DNA of 51,274 nucleotides from Pseudomonadota bacterium. Its GTDB lineage: Bacteria; Pseudomonadota; Gammaproteobacteria; Burkholderiales; Burkholderiaceae_C. The DNA lies in the NCBI GenBank assembly GCA_023442945.1, contig JAEZWW010000038.1, positions 1-51,274 on the forward strand, in the 5' to 3' direction. Positions 33,109 to 41,394 of the stretch are shown here, piece after piece. Position numbers and translations under genes: made by a program. Every line of letters starts with the position of its first letter. Positions within the stretch are counted from its first letter, which is position 1. The notes below the pieces were generated by a model. It worked only from the letters and a program-made list of their open reading frames with translations, was not told where the DNA came from and ran no database searches.

Positions 33109-34776
33109 ATGGCAACTGCAGCAGCGGCCAACCGGCCGATGACCGCCGAGGAGAAGAAAGTCATCTTCGCCTCGTCACTCGGCACCGTGTTCGAGTGGTA
33201 CGACTTCTACCTGTACGGCTCGCTCGCGGCGATCATCGCCAAGCAGTTCTTCGCCGGCCTGGACCCAACGTCCGCCTTCATCTTCGCGCTGCTGGCATTC
33301 GCCGCGGGCTTCATCGTGCGGCCGTTCGGCGCGCTGGTGTTCGGCCGCCTGGGCGACATGATCGGGCGCAAGTACACCTTCCTGGTCACCATCCTGATCA
33401 TGGGTCTGTCGACCTTCGTGGTGGGCATCCTGCCCAACTACGCGTCCATCGGCGTGATGGCGCCGGTCATCCTGATCATCCTGCGCATCCTGCAAGGCTT
33501 GGCGCTGGGCGGTGAATACGGCGGCGCCGCGACCTACGTGGCCGAGCACGCGCCGCACGGCAAGCGCGGCGCCTACACGGCCTGGATCCAGACCACGGCC
33601 ACGCTGGGCCTGTTCCTGTCGCTGATCGTGATCCTGGTGGTGCGCACGGCCATGGGCGAAGAGGCGTTCGCCGACTGGGGCTGGCGCATTCCGTTCCTGG
33701 TGTCGATCGCGCTGCTGGGCATCTCGGTGTGGATCCGTCTGTCCATGAACGAATCGCCCGCCTTCCAGAAGATGAAGGCCGAGGGCAAGACCTCCAAGGC
33801 GCCGCTGACCGAATCCTTCGGCCAATGGAAGAACCTGAAGATCGTGCTGCTGGCCCTGTTCGGTCTGGTGGCTGGTCAAGCGGTGGTCTGGTACACGGGT
33901 CAGTTCTATTCGCTGTTCTTCCTGACCAGCGTGCTGAAAGTCGACGCGTCGACCGCGAACATCATGATCGCCATCGCGCTGCTGATCGCCACGCCGTTCT
34001 TCGTGATCTTCGGCACGCTGTCCGACAAGATCGGCCGCAAGCCGATCATCATGGCTGGCCTGCTGCTGGCGGTGCTGACCTACTTCCCGCTGTTCAAGGC
34101 GCTGACGGCCGCGGCCAACCCCGACCTCGTGGCGGCCCAGCAGGCCAACCAGGTGACCGTGACGGCCGACCCCAAGGAATGCTCGTTCGGTGGCAACCCG
34201 GTGGCGCGTGAGATCGATTTCCGCACCTCGTGCGACATCGCTAAGCGCTATCTGGCCCAGCAAACAGTCAGCTACGAGAACGTCGCTGGCACCGGCCCCG
34301 CCGTGGTCAAGATCGGTCCGAAGGAAATCACGGCGCCCAATGGCGTGGTGGCCAATGGCAAGTTCGATGAGACGAGCGCCAAGGCGATCGCCGCCTTCAA
34401 GAAAGAGGTGGGCGACACGCTGAAGGCCGATGGCTACCCCGCCAAGGCGGACCCGGCCAAGATGAACAAGCCGCTGATGGTCGCCATTCTGACGCTGCTG
34501 GTGATCTACGTGACCATGGTCTACGGCCCCATCGCCGCGGCGTTGGTGGAGATGTTCCCGACCCGCATCCGCTACACGTCGATGAGCTTGCCCTACCACA
34601 TCGGCAACGGCTGGTTCGGCGGCATGCTGCCCACGATCTCGTTCGCGATGGTGGCGTCCAACGGCAACATGTACTACGGCCTCTGGTACCCGATCGTGAT
34701 CGCGGCGGTCACCTTCATCATCGGCGTGCTGTTCGTCAAGGAGTCCAAGGACGTGGACATTTACGCCACCGACTGA
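33109..34776 (+). CDS. MHS-family MFS transporter with large loop
   Basis: 555 residues, 12 predicted membrane segments, metabolite:H+ symporter branch of the MFS. Motifs: SLGTVFEWYDFYLYGSLAA (TM1), the loop 2-3 signature GRLGDMIGRKYTF, LQGLALGGEYGGAATYVAEHAP, and a second DRxGR-type loop SDKIGRKPII. The group carries organic acids, betaine, proline or shikimate with protons. Between about residues 335 and 455 sits a ~120-residue hydrophilic insert with two cysteines (PKECSFG, FRTSCDI), absent from short relatives such as ProP or KgtP. The ATG at 33109 has AAGGAG. A terminator follows. The substrate is not predictable from sequence. Confidence 0.88.
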   Translation: MATAAAANRPMTAEEKKVIFASSLGTVFEWYDFYLYGSLAAIIAKQFFAGLDPTSAFIFALLAFAAGFIVRPFGALVFGRLGDMIGRKYTFLVTILIMGLSTFVVGILPNYASIGVMAPVILIILRILQGLALGGEYGGAATYVAEHAPHGKRGAYTAWIQTTATLGLFLSLIVILVVRTAMGEEAFADWGWRIPFLVSIALLGISVWIRLSMNESPAFQKMKAEGKTSKAPLTESFGQWKNLKIVLLALFGLVAGQAVVWYTGQFYSLFFLTSVLKVDASTANIMIAIALLIATPFFVIFGTLSDKIGRKPIIMAGLLLAVLTYFPLFKALTAAANPDLVAAQQANQVTVTADPKECSFGGNPVAREIDFRTSCDIAKRYLAQQTVSYENVAGTGPAVVKIGPKEITAPNGVVANGKFDETSAKAIAAFKKEVGDTLKADGYPAKADPAKMNKPLMVAILTLLVIYVTMVYGPIAAALVEMFPTRIRYTSMSLPYHIGNGWFGGMLPTISFAMVASNGNMYYGLWYPIVIAAVTFIIGVLFVKESKDVDIYATD

Positions 34777-34840
34777 CGGAGAGGGGCCCCGTGCCGCCCG
34801 GGTGCCAGACACCCGGCGGCGTGCCGGCCACACTTTCTTC

Positions 34841-34866
34841 AGCCCGCCTTGTGCGGGCTTTTTTTT
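34841..34866 (+). terminator. Intrinsic terminator after the MHS transporter
   Basis: Stem AGCCCGC/GCGGGCT with a 5-base loop and eight T. It separates the transporter from uvrA. Confidence 0.88.
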
Positions 34867-34937
34867 GGCCGAGGCGCCCCGACATGGGTCGGGCATAGAA
34901 TTTTTGTCCCGCCCGCCGCCAACTCCCCTCTGTACCC

Positions 34938-37900
34938 ATGTCGCGCCCTCTGATCCGCATCCGCGGCGCCCGCCAGCACAACCTGAAGAACCTGGACCTG
35001 GACATCCGCACCGGCGAGATGACCGTGGTCACCGGGCCCAGTGGTTCGGGCAAGTCCAGCCTGGTGTTCGACACGCTCTACGCCGAAGGCCAGCGCCGCT
35101 ACGTCGAGACTTTCAGCGCGTACGCGCGCCAGTTCCTCGACCGCATGGACAAGCCGGCAGTCGACAAGGTCGAAGGCGTGCCGCCCGCCATCGCCATCGA
35201 CCAGACCAACCCGGTGCGCAGCTCGCGTTCCACGGTCGGCACGATGACCGAGCTGAACGACCACCTCAAGCTGCTGTTCGCCCGCGCCGGTCAGCTGTTC
35301 GACAAGCAGACGGCGCGAGCCGTGCGCCACGACACGCCCGAGACGATCTACGCCGAGTTGCGCCAACGCGCCGCCGCGGCCGGCGATCCGCGCGTGGTGC
35401 TGACTTTTGCGGTGGAACTGCCCGCCGATACTCCGCCCGAACAGGTCGAGCAATGGCTGTCCGCCAGCGGCTACACGCGCGTGCAGGCCGAGCGCGAAGA
35501 GGGCGGCAAGAAGCTGCTGGACGTGGTGGCCGACCGCTTCCGCTTGGGCAACGCTGAAAAGGCGCGCGTGCTGGAGGCGATTGAGGTGGCGCTGCACCGG
35601 GGCACGGGGCGTCTGTCCGTCTATGTTCTGAACGATGAAAGCGAGGCTGCTGACCTCTGGAAGTTTTCAACGGGGCTCCACTGCCCCGACAGCGACCTGC
35701 GCTACGCCGAGCCCATCCCGTCCATGTTCTCGTTCAATTCGCCAGTGGGCGCGTGCGAGACCTGCCGCGGCTTCGGCCGCGTCATCGGTGTGGATTGGGG
35801 TCTGGTCATCCCGGACGAACGGCTGACGCTGCGCGCCGGCGCCGTCAAACCCATTCAAACCCCGGCCTGGAAGGAATGCCAGGACGATTTGATGCGCCAC
35901 GCCGAGGCCGCGGGCATCCCGCGCGACACGGCCTGGAACAAGCTGACGGCCGAGCAGAAAGCCTGGGTCATCGACGGCACCCCCAGCTACAAGGAAGGCA
36001 ACTGGAACAAGCAGTGGTACGGCATCCGCCGCTTCTTCCAGTACCTGGAAAGCAAGGCCTACAAGATGCACATCCGTGTGCTGCTGTCCAAGTACCGCAG
36101 CTACACGCCGTGCCCGGTGTGCGCCGGCGCGCGCCTGAAGACCGAGCCGCTGCTGTGGCGCGTCGGCAGCCAAGCGGACGCCGACGCGGTGCTGCCGCCG
36201 GCGCAGCGTTTCCTGCCGCAGGGCGTGGCGTGGACGCGCGCGCAGCTCGAAAGCCTGCCGGGCTTGTGCCTGCACGACCTGATGCTGCTGCCCATCGCCC
36301 GGCTGCGGCACTTCTTTGACCGTTTGGCCGATGCTACGGATTCGGTAGCTGGTCGCGCAGACGGCACTAAGGCGGAAGGCGTATTCAATGCCGAATCAGC
36401 CGATGCGCAGGCGCGCAAGCTGATCCTGGAAGAAATCCAGACGCGGCTGAAGTACCTGACCGATGTCGGCATCGGCTACCTCACGCTCGATCGCCAAAGC
36501 CGCACGCTGAGTGGCGGCGAGGTGCAGCGCATCAACCTGACCACGGCGCTGGGCACCAGCCTGGTCAACACGCTGTTCGTGCTGGACGAGCCGAGCATCG
36601 GCCTGCACCCGCGCGACATGGACCGCATCACCGAAGCGATGCAGCGCCTGAAGCGCGCCGGCAACACGCTGGTGGTGGTGGAGCACGACCCGGCCGTCAT
36701 GCTGGCGGCCGACCGCGTGCTGGACTTCGGCCCCGGGCCTGGCGCGGCGGGCGGGCGCATCGTGTTCGACGGCACGCCGCAGGCGCTGCGCGCCAGCGAC
36801 ACGCTGACCGGCGAATACCTGGGTGGCCGCCGCAGCATTGAAACCGGCCTGGCGCGTCCGGTCAGCGACAGCACGCCGCGCTTGATCCTGGAAGGCGCGA
36901 CCGAGCACAACCTGAAGCAGGTGTCGGTCGACTTCCCGCTGCAGCGCCTGGTCACGGTGACGGGCGTGTCCGGCTCGGGCAAGTCGACGCTGATCCAGGA
37001 CGTGCTGGCGCCGGCGCTGATGCGCCACTTCGGCCAGGCCACCGAAACGCCCGGCGCGCACGACCGCCTGCTGGGCGCCGACCACCTGAGTGGCGTGGTG
37101 TTTGTCGACCAGTCGCCCATCGGCAAGACGGCGCGGTCCAACCCGGTCAGCTACGTCGGCGCATGGGACACGATCCGCGCACTGTTCGCCAACGCGCCGC
37201 TGTCCAAGCAGCGCGGCTACACCGCGGCCAAGTTCAGCTTCAACAGCGGTGACGGGCGCTGCCCGACCTGCGGTGGCTCGGGCTTCGAGCATGTGGAGAT
37301 GCAGTTCCTCTCCGACGTGTACCTGCGCTGCCCCGACTGCGACGGCCAGCGCTACCGGCCCGAGATTCTGGAAGTGCGCATCGACCGCCAGGGCCCGCAG
37401 GATTTGCGCGCGCGCCACCTGAACGTGGCCGACGTGCTGGACCTGACGGTGGCCGAAGCGGTGCAGCTGTTCGCACGCGACCGCGAGGTGCTGCGCGCGC
37501 TGCAACCCATCGTCGACGTGGGGCTGGACTACGTCAAGCTGGGCCAGCCCGTGCCGACGCTGAGTGGCGGTGAGGCGCAGCGCCTGAAGCTGGCCGGCCA
37601 CCTGGCCGAGGCAGCCAAGGCGCAATCCTCCAGCCGCCAGCCCACGGCCAAGAAGGGCCAGCTGTTCCTGTTTGACGAGCCCACCACCGGCCTGCACTTT
37701 GACGACATCGCCAAGCTGATGCGCGCCTTCCGCAAGCTGCTGGAGGCGGGGCATTCGCTGGTCGTGATCGAACACAACCTGGACGTCATGCGCGCCAGCG
37801 ACTGGCTGATCGACCTGGGCCCCGAAGGCGGCGACGCCGGTGGCACCGTGGTCGCGCAGGGCACGCCAGACGACGTCGCGCAGCACCCCACGTCGCACAC

Positions 37901-40900
37901 CGGCGCCGCGCTGCGCGCCTACCTGGCGGCGCTGCACGAAGCCGTGCCGCTGACCGTGCAGGAAGCCGTGCCGCTATACAAAACGAAGCTGGCCGCGCAA
38001 GTGGCTGTAGGGCCAGAGGCCGAAAAGGCTTCAAACGCCATTGAAATCGTGCACGCGCGCGAGCACAACCTGAAGAACCTCAGCGTCGACATTCCGCGCG
38101 GCAAGTTCAACGTGATCACCGGCGTCAGCGGCTCGGGCAAGTCCACGTTGGCGTTCGACATCCTGTTCAACGAAGGGCAGCGGCGTTACCTGGAATCGCT
38201 GAACGCCTATGCGCGCTCCATCGTGCAACCGGCCGGCCGGCCGGAGGTGGACGCGGTTTACGGCATCCCGCCCACGGTGGCGATCGAGCAGCGCCTGTCG
38301 CGCGGCGGCCGCAAGAGCACGGTCGGCACGACGACCGAGGTCTGGCACTTCCTGCGCCTGCTGTACGTCAAGCTGGGCGTGCAGCACTGCGTGCACGACG
38401 ACGCCACGGTGCAGCCGCAAACGCCGGAGCGCATCGCCGCGCAGATCCTGACGCGCTTTCGCGACCAGACCATCGGCCTGATGGCGCCGCTGGTGGTCGG
38501 CCGCAAGGGCGTGTACACCGAGCTGGCCGACTGGGCGCGCCCGCGCGGCTTCACGCACCTGCGGGTCGACGGCGAGTTTTTGCCGACCACGGGCTTCCCG
38601 CGCATCGACCGCTTCAAGGAGCACACGATCGAGCTGCCGGTGATGAGCCTGCCCGTCACCCCCGGCAACGAGGCGCAGCTGCGCGAATCGCTGACGCGCG
38701 CGCTGGAGCACGGCAAGGGTGTGGTGCACGTGCTGCACGATATCGCCGGCCTGCGCCACGCCATGGAGCAGGGCGAGTCGACCGCGCGCATCGGCCGCGT
38801 GGAGGTGTTTTCGACCAAGCGGGCCTGCCCGGTCTGCGCCACCAGCTATGCCGAGCTGGACCCGCGCCTGTTCTCGTACAACAGCAAGCACGGCTGGTGC
38901 CCCGACTGCGTCGGCACCGGCGTCAAGCTGACCAAGGAGCAGCGCCGTGCGCTGGACGATTCGGTGCTGGCCGACGACCAGAAAGGGCGGGAACAGACGT
39001 TTGACGAGCCCGATGTGGACGACGTCGGTCACGCCGCCTGCCCGACCTGTCAGGGCACGCGCCTGAACCCGATCGCGCGCCACGTGCGCCTGCACGCGCC
39101 GGTGCATGGCGTGCCCGCGCGCGGTGACGGCGGCCGCGTGGACGGCATCGCCATCACCGACCTGGCGCGCCTGTCGGTGCGCGACCTGCACCAGTGGTTT
39201 GACGGCCTGCAGCTGCAAGGGCGCGACGCCGACATCGCGCGCGACCTGCTGCCGGAGATCCTGAGCCGCCTGGCGTTTTTGGAACAGGTGGGCCTGGGCT
39301 ATCTCACCCTCGACCGCGGCGCGCCGACCCTGTCCGGCGGTGAGGCGCAGCGCATCCGCCTGGCCGCGCAACTGGGCAGCAATTTGCAAGGCGTGTGCTA
39401 CGTGCTGGACGAGCCGACCATCGGCCTGCACGCGCGCGACAACCAGATCCTGCTGGACGCGCTGCACAACCTGTCCAGCAAGGGCAACACGCTGGTGGTG
39501 GTGGAGCACGACGAAGACACCATCCGCCGCGCCGAGCACGTGATCGATATCGGCCCCGGCGCCGGCGTGCGCGGCGGGCACCTGGTCGCGCAAGGCACGG
39601 TGGCCGACGTGGCGGCCGCGGCCGATTCGGCCACCGGTCGGTATTTGCGCGACGCCATGCGCCACCCGATGCACACGCGCCGCGAAGTGATGGTGAGCCC
39701 CCACGCTCGGCACTCCGTGTCCTCGCTGCCCCCCGAGGGGGCTGGCCGCGCCTTGGGGCGGCCCGGCGACGCGGCCGGCGCGCCGCCGGCAGTCACCGTG
39801 ACCGAAGGCGACGGATGGCTGTCGCTCAAAGGCGCTTACCTGCACAACCTGAAGGACGTCGACGTGGCCGTGCCGCTGAAGCGCCTGGTGGCGGTGACGG
39901 GCGTGTCCGGTTCGGGCAAATCCACGCTGGCGCGCGACGTGCTGCTGGCCAGCGTGCAGCGCTTTGTGCGCCAGGAAATGAAAGGGAAAAAGGCCTCCAG
40001 CCCTACAGCAGACAGCGCAGCCAGCTACGAAATCAATAGCCATGGCCTGATCGGCTGCACGTCGCTGGAAGGTTTTGGCCAGATCGACCGCGTGCTGGAA
40101 GTGGACCAGACGCCGATCGGCAAGACCCCGCGCAGCTGCCCGGCGACGTACATCGGCTTCTGGGACACGGTGCGCAAGCTGTTCGCCGACACGCTGGAAG
40201 CCAAGGCGCGCGGCTACGGCCCGGGGCGCTTCAGCTTCAACACCGGCGAAGGCCGCTGCCCCAGCTGTGAAGGCCAGGGCATGCGCACCATCGAGATGAG
40301 CTTCCTGCCCGACGTGAAAGTGCCGTGCGAGGTCTGCCACGGCGCGCGCTTCAACCCCGAGACGCTGGCCGTCACCTGGCGCGGCAAGAACATCGGCGAC
40401 GTGTTGCAGATGGGGGTCGACGAGGCGGTGGAATTCTTCGCCAGCATGCCCAACATCGCGCACCCGCTGCAGCTGTTGAAGGACGTCGGCCTGGGCTATT
40501 TGACGCTGGGCCAGCCCTCACCGACCCTCAGCGGCGGCGAAGCGCAACGCATCAAGTTGGTGACCGAACTCAGCAAAGTCCGCGACGACGTCACGCGCCG
40601 CGGCAACAAGGCGCCACACACGCTGTACGTGCTGGACGAACCCACGGTCGGCCTGCACATGCAGGACGTCGAAAAGCTGATCCACGTGTTGCACCGCCTG
40701 GTCGACGGTGGCCACAGCGTGGTGGTGATCGAACACGACCTCGACCTGATCGCCGAAGCCGACTGGATCCTGGACCTGGGCCCCGAAGGCGGCGACGGCG
40801 GTGGCCGTTTGGTTGCTGCGGGCACGCCCGAAGATGTGGTGCGCCTGGGTACGCACACGGGGCAGGCGCTCAAACCCGTGCTAGCGCGCGGTCAGGGCTG

Positions 40901-40901
40901 A
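34938..40901 (+). CDS. uvrA: Tandem (double-length) UvrA excinuclease ATPase
   Basis: 1987 residues, twice the usual ~950. Two complete UvrA units: about 1-1010 and 1035-1987. Four Walker A loops: GPSGSGKS (K39) and GVSGSGKS (~680, ~1065, ~1657). Four signatures: LSGGEVQR (~523) and LSGGEAQR (~875, ~1464, ~1864). DNA-damage zinc modules: CPTC/CPDC in unit 1 and CPSC/CEVC in unit 2. The first zinc module of unit 1 reads CPDS...CETC (C249, S252, C273, C276), so one ligand is Ser; in unit 2 it is CPVC...CPDC. UvrA recognises distorted DNA with UvrB in nucleotide excision repair; this double form may act in one chain as the usual dimer does. Three dispersed repeats and one GC-rich element lie in frame inside it. 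A normal-length UvrA probably exists elsewhere in the genome. Confidence 0.9.
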   Translation: MSRPLIRIRGARQHNLKNLDLDIRTGEMTVVTGPSGSGKSSLVFDTLYAEGQRRYVETFSAYARQFLDRMDKPAVDKVEGVPPAIAIDQTNPVRSSRSTVGTMTELNDHLKLLFARAGQLFDKQTARAVRHDTPETIYAELRQRAAAAGDPRVVLTFAVELPADTPPEQVEQWLSASGYTRVQAEREEGGKKLLDVVADRFRLGNAEKARVLEAIEVALHRGTGRLSVYVLNDESEAADLWKFSTGLHCPDSDLRYAEPIPSMFSFNSPVGACETCRGFGRVIGVDWGLVIPDERLTLRAGAVKPIQTPAWKECQDDLMRHAEAAGIPRDTAWNKLTAEQKAWVIDGTPSYKEGNWNKQWYGIRRFFQYLESKAYKMHIRVLLSKYRSYTPCPVCAGARLKTEPLLWRVGSQADADAVLPPAQRFLPQGVAWTRAQLESLPGLCLHDLMLLPIARLRHFFDRLADATDSVAGRADGTKAEGVFNAESADAQARKLILEEIQTRLKYLTDVGIGYLTLDRQSRTLSGGEVQRINLTTALGTSLVNTLFVLDEPSIGLHPRDMDRITEAMQRLKRAGNTLVVVEHDPAVMLAADRVLDFGPGPGAAGGRIVFDGTPQALRASDTLTGEYLGGRRSIETGLARPVSDSTPRLILEGATEHNLKQVSVDFPLQRLVTVTGVSGSGKSTLIQDVLAPALMRHFGQATETPGAHDRLLGADHLSGVVFVDQSPIGKTARSNPVSYVGAWDTIRALFANAPLSKQRGYTAAKFSFNSGDGRCPTCGGSGFEHVEMQFLSDVYLRCPDCDGQRYRPEILEVRIDRQGPQDLRARHLNVADVLDLTVAEAVQLFARDREVLRALQPIVDVGLDYVKLGQPVPTLSGGEAQRLKLAGHLAEAAKAQSSSRQPTAKKGQLFLFDEPTTGLHFDDIAKLMRAFRKLLEAGHSLVVIEHNLDVMRASDWLIDLGPEGGDAGGTVVAQGTPDDVAQHPTSHTGAALRAYLAALHEAVPLTVQEAVPLYKTKLAAQVAVGPEAEKASNAIEIVHAREHNLKNLSVDIPRGKFNVITGVSGSGKSTLAFDILFNEGQRRYLESLNAYARSIVQPAGRPEVDAVYGIPPTVAIEQRLSRGGRKSTVGTTTEVWHFLRLLYVKLGVQHCVHDDATVQPQTPERIAAQILTRFRDQTIGLMAPLVVGRKGVYTELADWARPRGFTHLRVDGEFLPTTGFPRIDRFKEHTIELPVMSLPVTPGNEAQLRESLTRALEHGKGVVHVLHDIAGLRHAMEQGESTARIGRVEVFSTKRACPVCATSYAELDPRLFSYNSKHGWCPDCVGTGVKLTKEQRRALDDSVLADDQKGREQTFDEPDVDDVGHAACPTCQGTRLNPIARHVRLHAPVHGVPARGDGGRVDGIAITDLARLSVRDLHQWFDGLQLQGRDADIARDLLPEILSRLAFLEQVGLGYLTLDRGAPTLSGGEAQRIRLAAQLGSNLQGVCYVLDEPTIGLHARDNQILLDALHNLSSKGNTLVVVEHDEDTIRRAEHVIDIGPGAGVRGGHLVAQGTVADVAAAADSATGRYLRDAMRHPMHTRREVMVSPHARHSVSSLPPEGAGRALGRPGDAAGAPPAVTVTEGDGWLSLKGAYLHNLKDVDVAVPLKRLVAVTGVSGSGKSTLARDVLLASVQRFVRQEMKGKKASSPTADSAASYEINSHGLIGCTSLEGFGQIDRVLEVDQTPIGKTPRSCPATYIGFWDTVRKLFADTLEAKARGYGPGRFSFNTGEGRCPSCEGQGMRTIEMSFLPDVKVPCEVCHGARFNPETLAVTWRGKNIGDVLQMGVDEAVEFFASMPNIAHPLQLLKDVGLGYLTLGQPSPTLSGGEAQRIKLVTELSKVRDDVTRRGNKAPHTLYVLDEPTVGLHMQDVEKLIHVLHRLVDGGHSVVVIEHDLDLIAEADWILDLGPEGGDGGGRLVAAGTPEDVVRLGTHTGQALKPVLARGQG
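36331..36390 (+). repeat. Dispersed repeat copy R10, in frame in uvrA unit 1
   Basis: GATGCTACGGATTCGGTAGC then TGGTCGCGCAGACGG: a diverged copy. It codes for about residues 465-484 (DATDSVAGRADGTKAEGVF), placed between FFDRLA and the helix before the first LSGGE signature. Confidence 0.68.
37973..38040 (+). repeat. Dispersed repeat copy R11, linker between UvrA units
   Basis: GCTATACAAAACGAAGCTGG then CCGCGCAAGTGGCTGTAGGG and CCAGAGGCCGAAAAGGC: clear copy. It codes for about residues 1012-1034 (LYKTKLAAQVAVGPEAEKAS), exactly the junction of the two UvrA units. Confidence 0.82.
39697..39795. repeat. GC-rich element E3 inside uvrA unit 2
   Basis: Contains ACTCCGTGTCCTCGCTGCCC then CCCGAGGGGGCTGG and CCTTGGGGCGGCCCGGCG, a block style related to E1/E2 (C-run, G-run, GGGGCGGCC). 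It codes in frame for a Pro/Ala/Gly-rich insert (SPHARHSVSSLPPEGAGRAL and on) near residue 1588-1618, before the last ATPase domain. Relationship to E1/E2 is tentative. Confidence 0.5.
39975..40041 (-). repeat. Dispersed repeat copy R12, in frame in uvrA unit 2
   Basis: AAAAAGGCCTCCAGCCCTAC then AGCAGACAGCGCAGCCAGC: clear copy in reverse orientation. It codes for about residues 1680-1701 (MKGKKASSPTADSAASYEI), just after the last Walker A helix. Confidence 0.82.
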
Positions 40902-40920
40902 AGGGCTCGTTGCGGGCGGC

Positions 40921-41373
40921 TTACTTAGCCGCCAGGCACTCCAGCTCGACCCGCGCGTTGAAGGCCAGGCCCGACGCGCCAAACGCGCTGCGCGCCGGGA
41001 AGCGCCCTTTCTGGAAGTAGGTCTGATACACCTCGTTGAAGGCGCTCCATTCCTTCATGTCTGCCAGCATGGCGGTGCACTTGACCACGTCCGTCATGGC
41101 GTAGCCGTGCGCCTCCAGCGCGGTCTTGATGTTCTCCAGCACCTGCTTCGACTCGGCCGCGATACCGCCCGGCGCCAGGTTCAGCGTGCCCGGCAGGTTG
41201 CCGATCTGGCCGGACAGGATCAGCGTGTTGCCGACCTTCACGGCTTCTGAAAACGGCAGCGTGGTGGGCAAGACCTTGCCGGAATTCAGGTACTGCGGCG
41301 GCGTGGCGCAGGCGGTGAGGGCGGCCAGCGCGGCGGTGGCCAGGGTCAGGCGCAATGTGGTCGATCGGATCAT
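40921..41373 (-). CDS. RidA family lipoprotein
   Basis: 150 residues. A lipoprotein signal peptide (MIRSTTLRLTLATAALAALT-AC, lipobox LTAC, C22) precedes a full RidA/YjgF domain: LILSGQIGNLPGTLNLAPGGIAAESKQVLENIKTALEAHG, then FPARSAFGASGLAFNARVELECLA. The catalytic Arg of RidA enzymes is R128 in FPARS, and the Glu of RVELE is present. RidA proteins deaminate reactive enamine/imine products of PLP enzymes, normally in the cytosol. Here the protein should be lipid-anchored outside the cytoplasmic membrane. It lies 21 bases after the exported PLP-fold protein gene and is surely co-transcribed with it, so it may process that enzyme's imine products in the periplasm. Confidence 0.86.
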   Translation of the reverse strand: MIRSTTLRLTLATAALAALTACATPPQYLNSGKVLPTTLPFSEAVKVGNTLILSGQIGNLPGTLNLAPGGIAAESKQVLENIKTALEAHGYAMTDVVKCTAMLADMKEWSAFNEVYQTYFQKGRFPARSAFGASGLAFNARVELECLAAK

Positions 41374-41394
41374 GGAAGGGTTCCTTTTTTGGGC

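Noticed and set aside
33175..34896. 573-residue minus-strand open frame opposite the MHS transporter
   Set aside because: Antisense shadow; the transporter on the plus strand has a Shine-Dalgarno, 12 membrane segments, family motifs and a terminator.
37973..38040. Possible assembly join or frameshift between two uvrA genes
   Set aside because: The frame is continuous, the linker is explained by repeat R11, and tandem UvrA proteins of this size are known in related bacteria. Only read-level data could overturn this.
38031..40463. 810-residue minus-strand open frame opposite uvrA
   Set aside because: Antisense shadow of uvrA produced by high third-position GC; the translation is Arg/Ala/His/Val-rich without domains.
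40915..40933. Terminator between the convergent uvrA and ridA genes
   Set aside because: GGCGGC/GCCGCC can pair around TTACTTA but there is no T tract on either strand and it contains the ridA stop codon.
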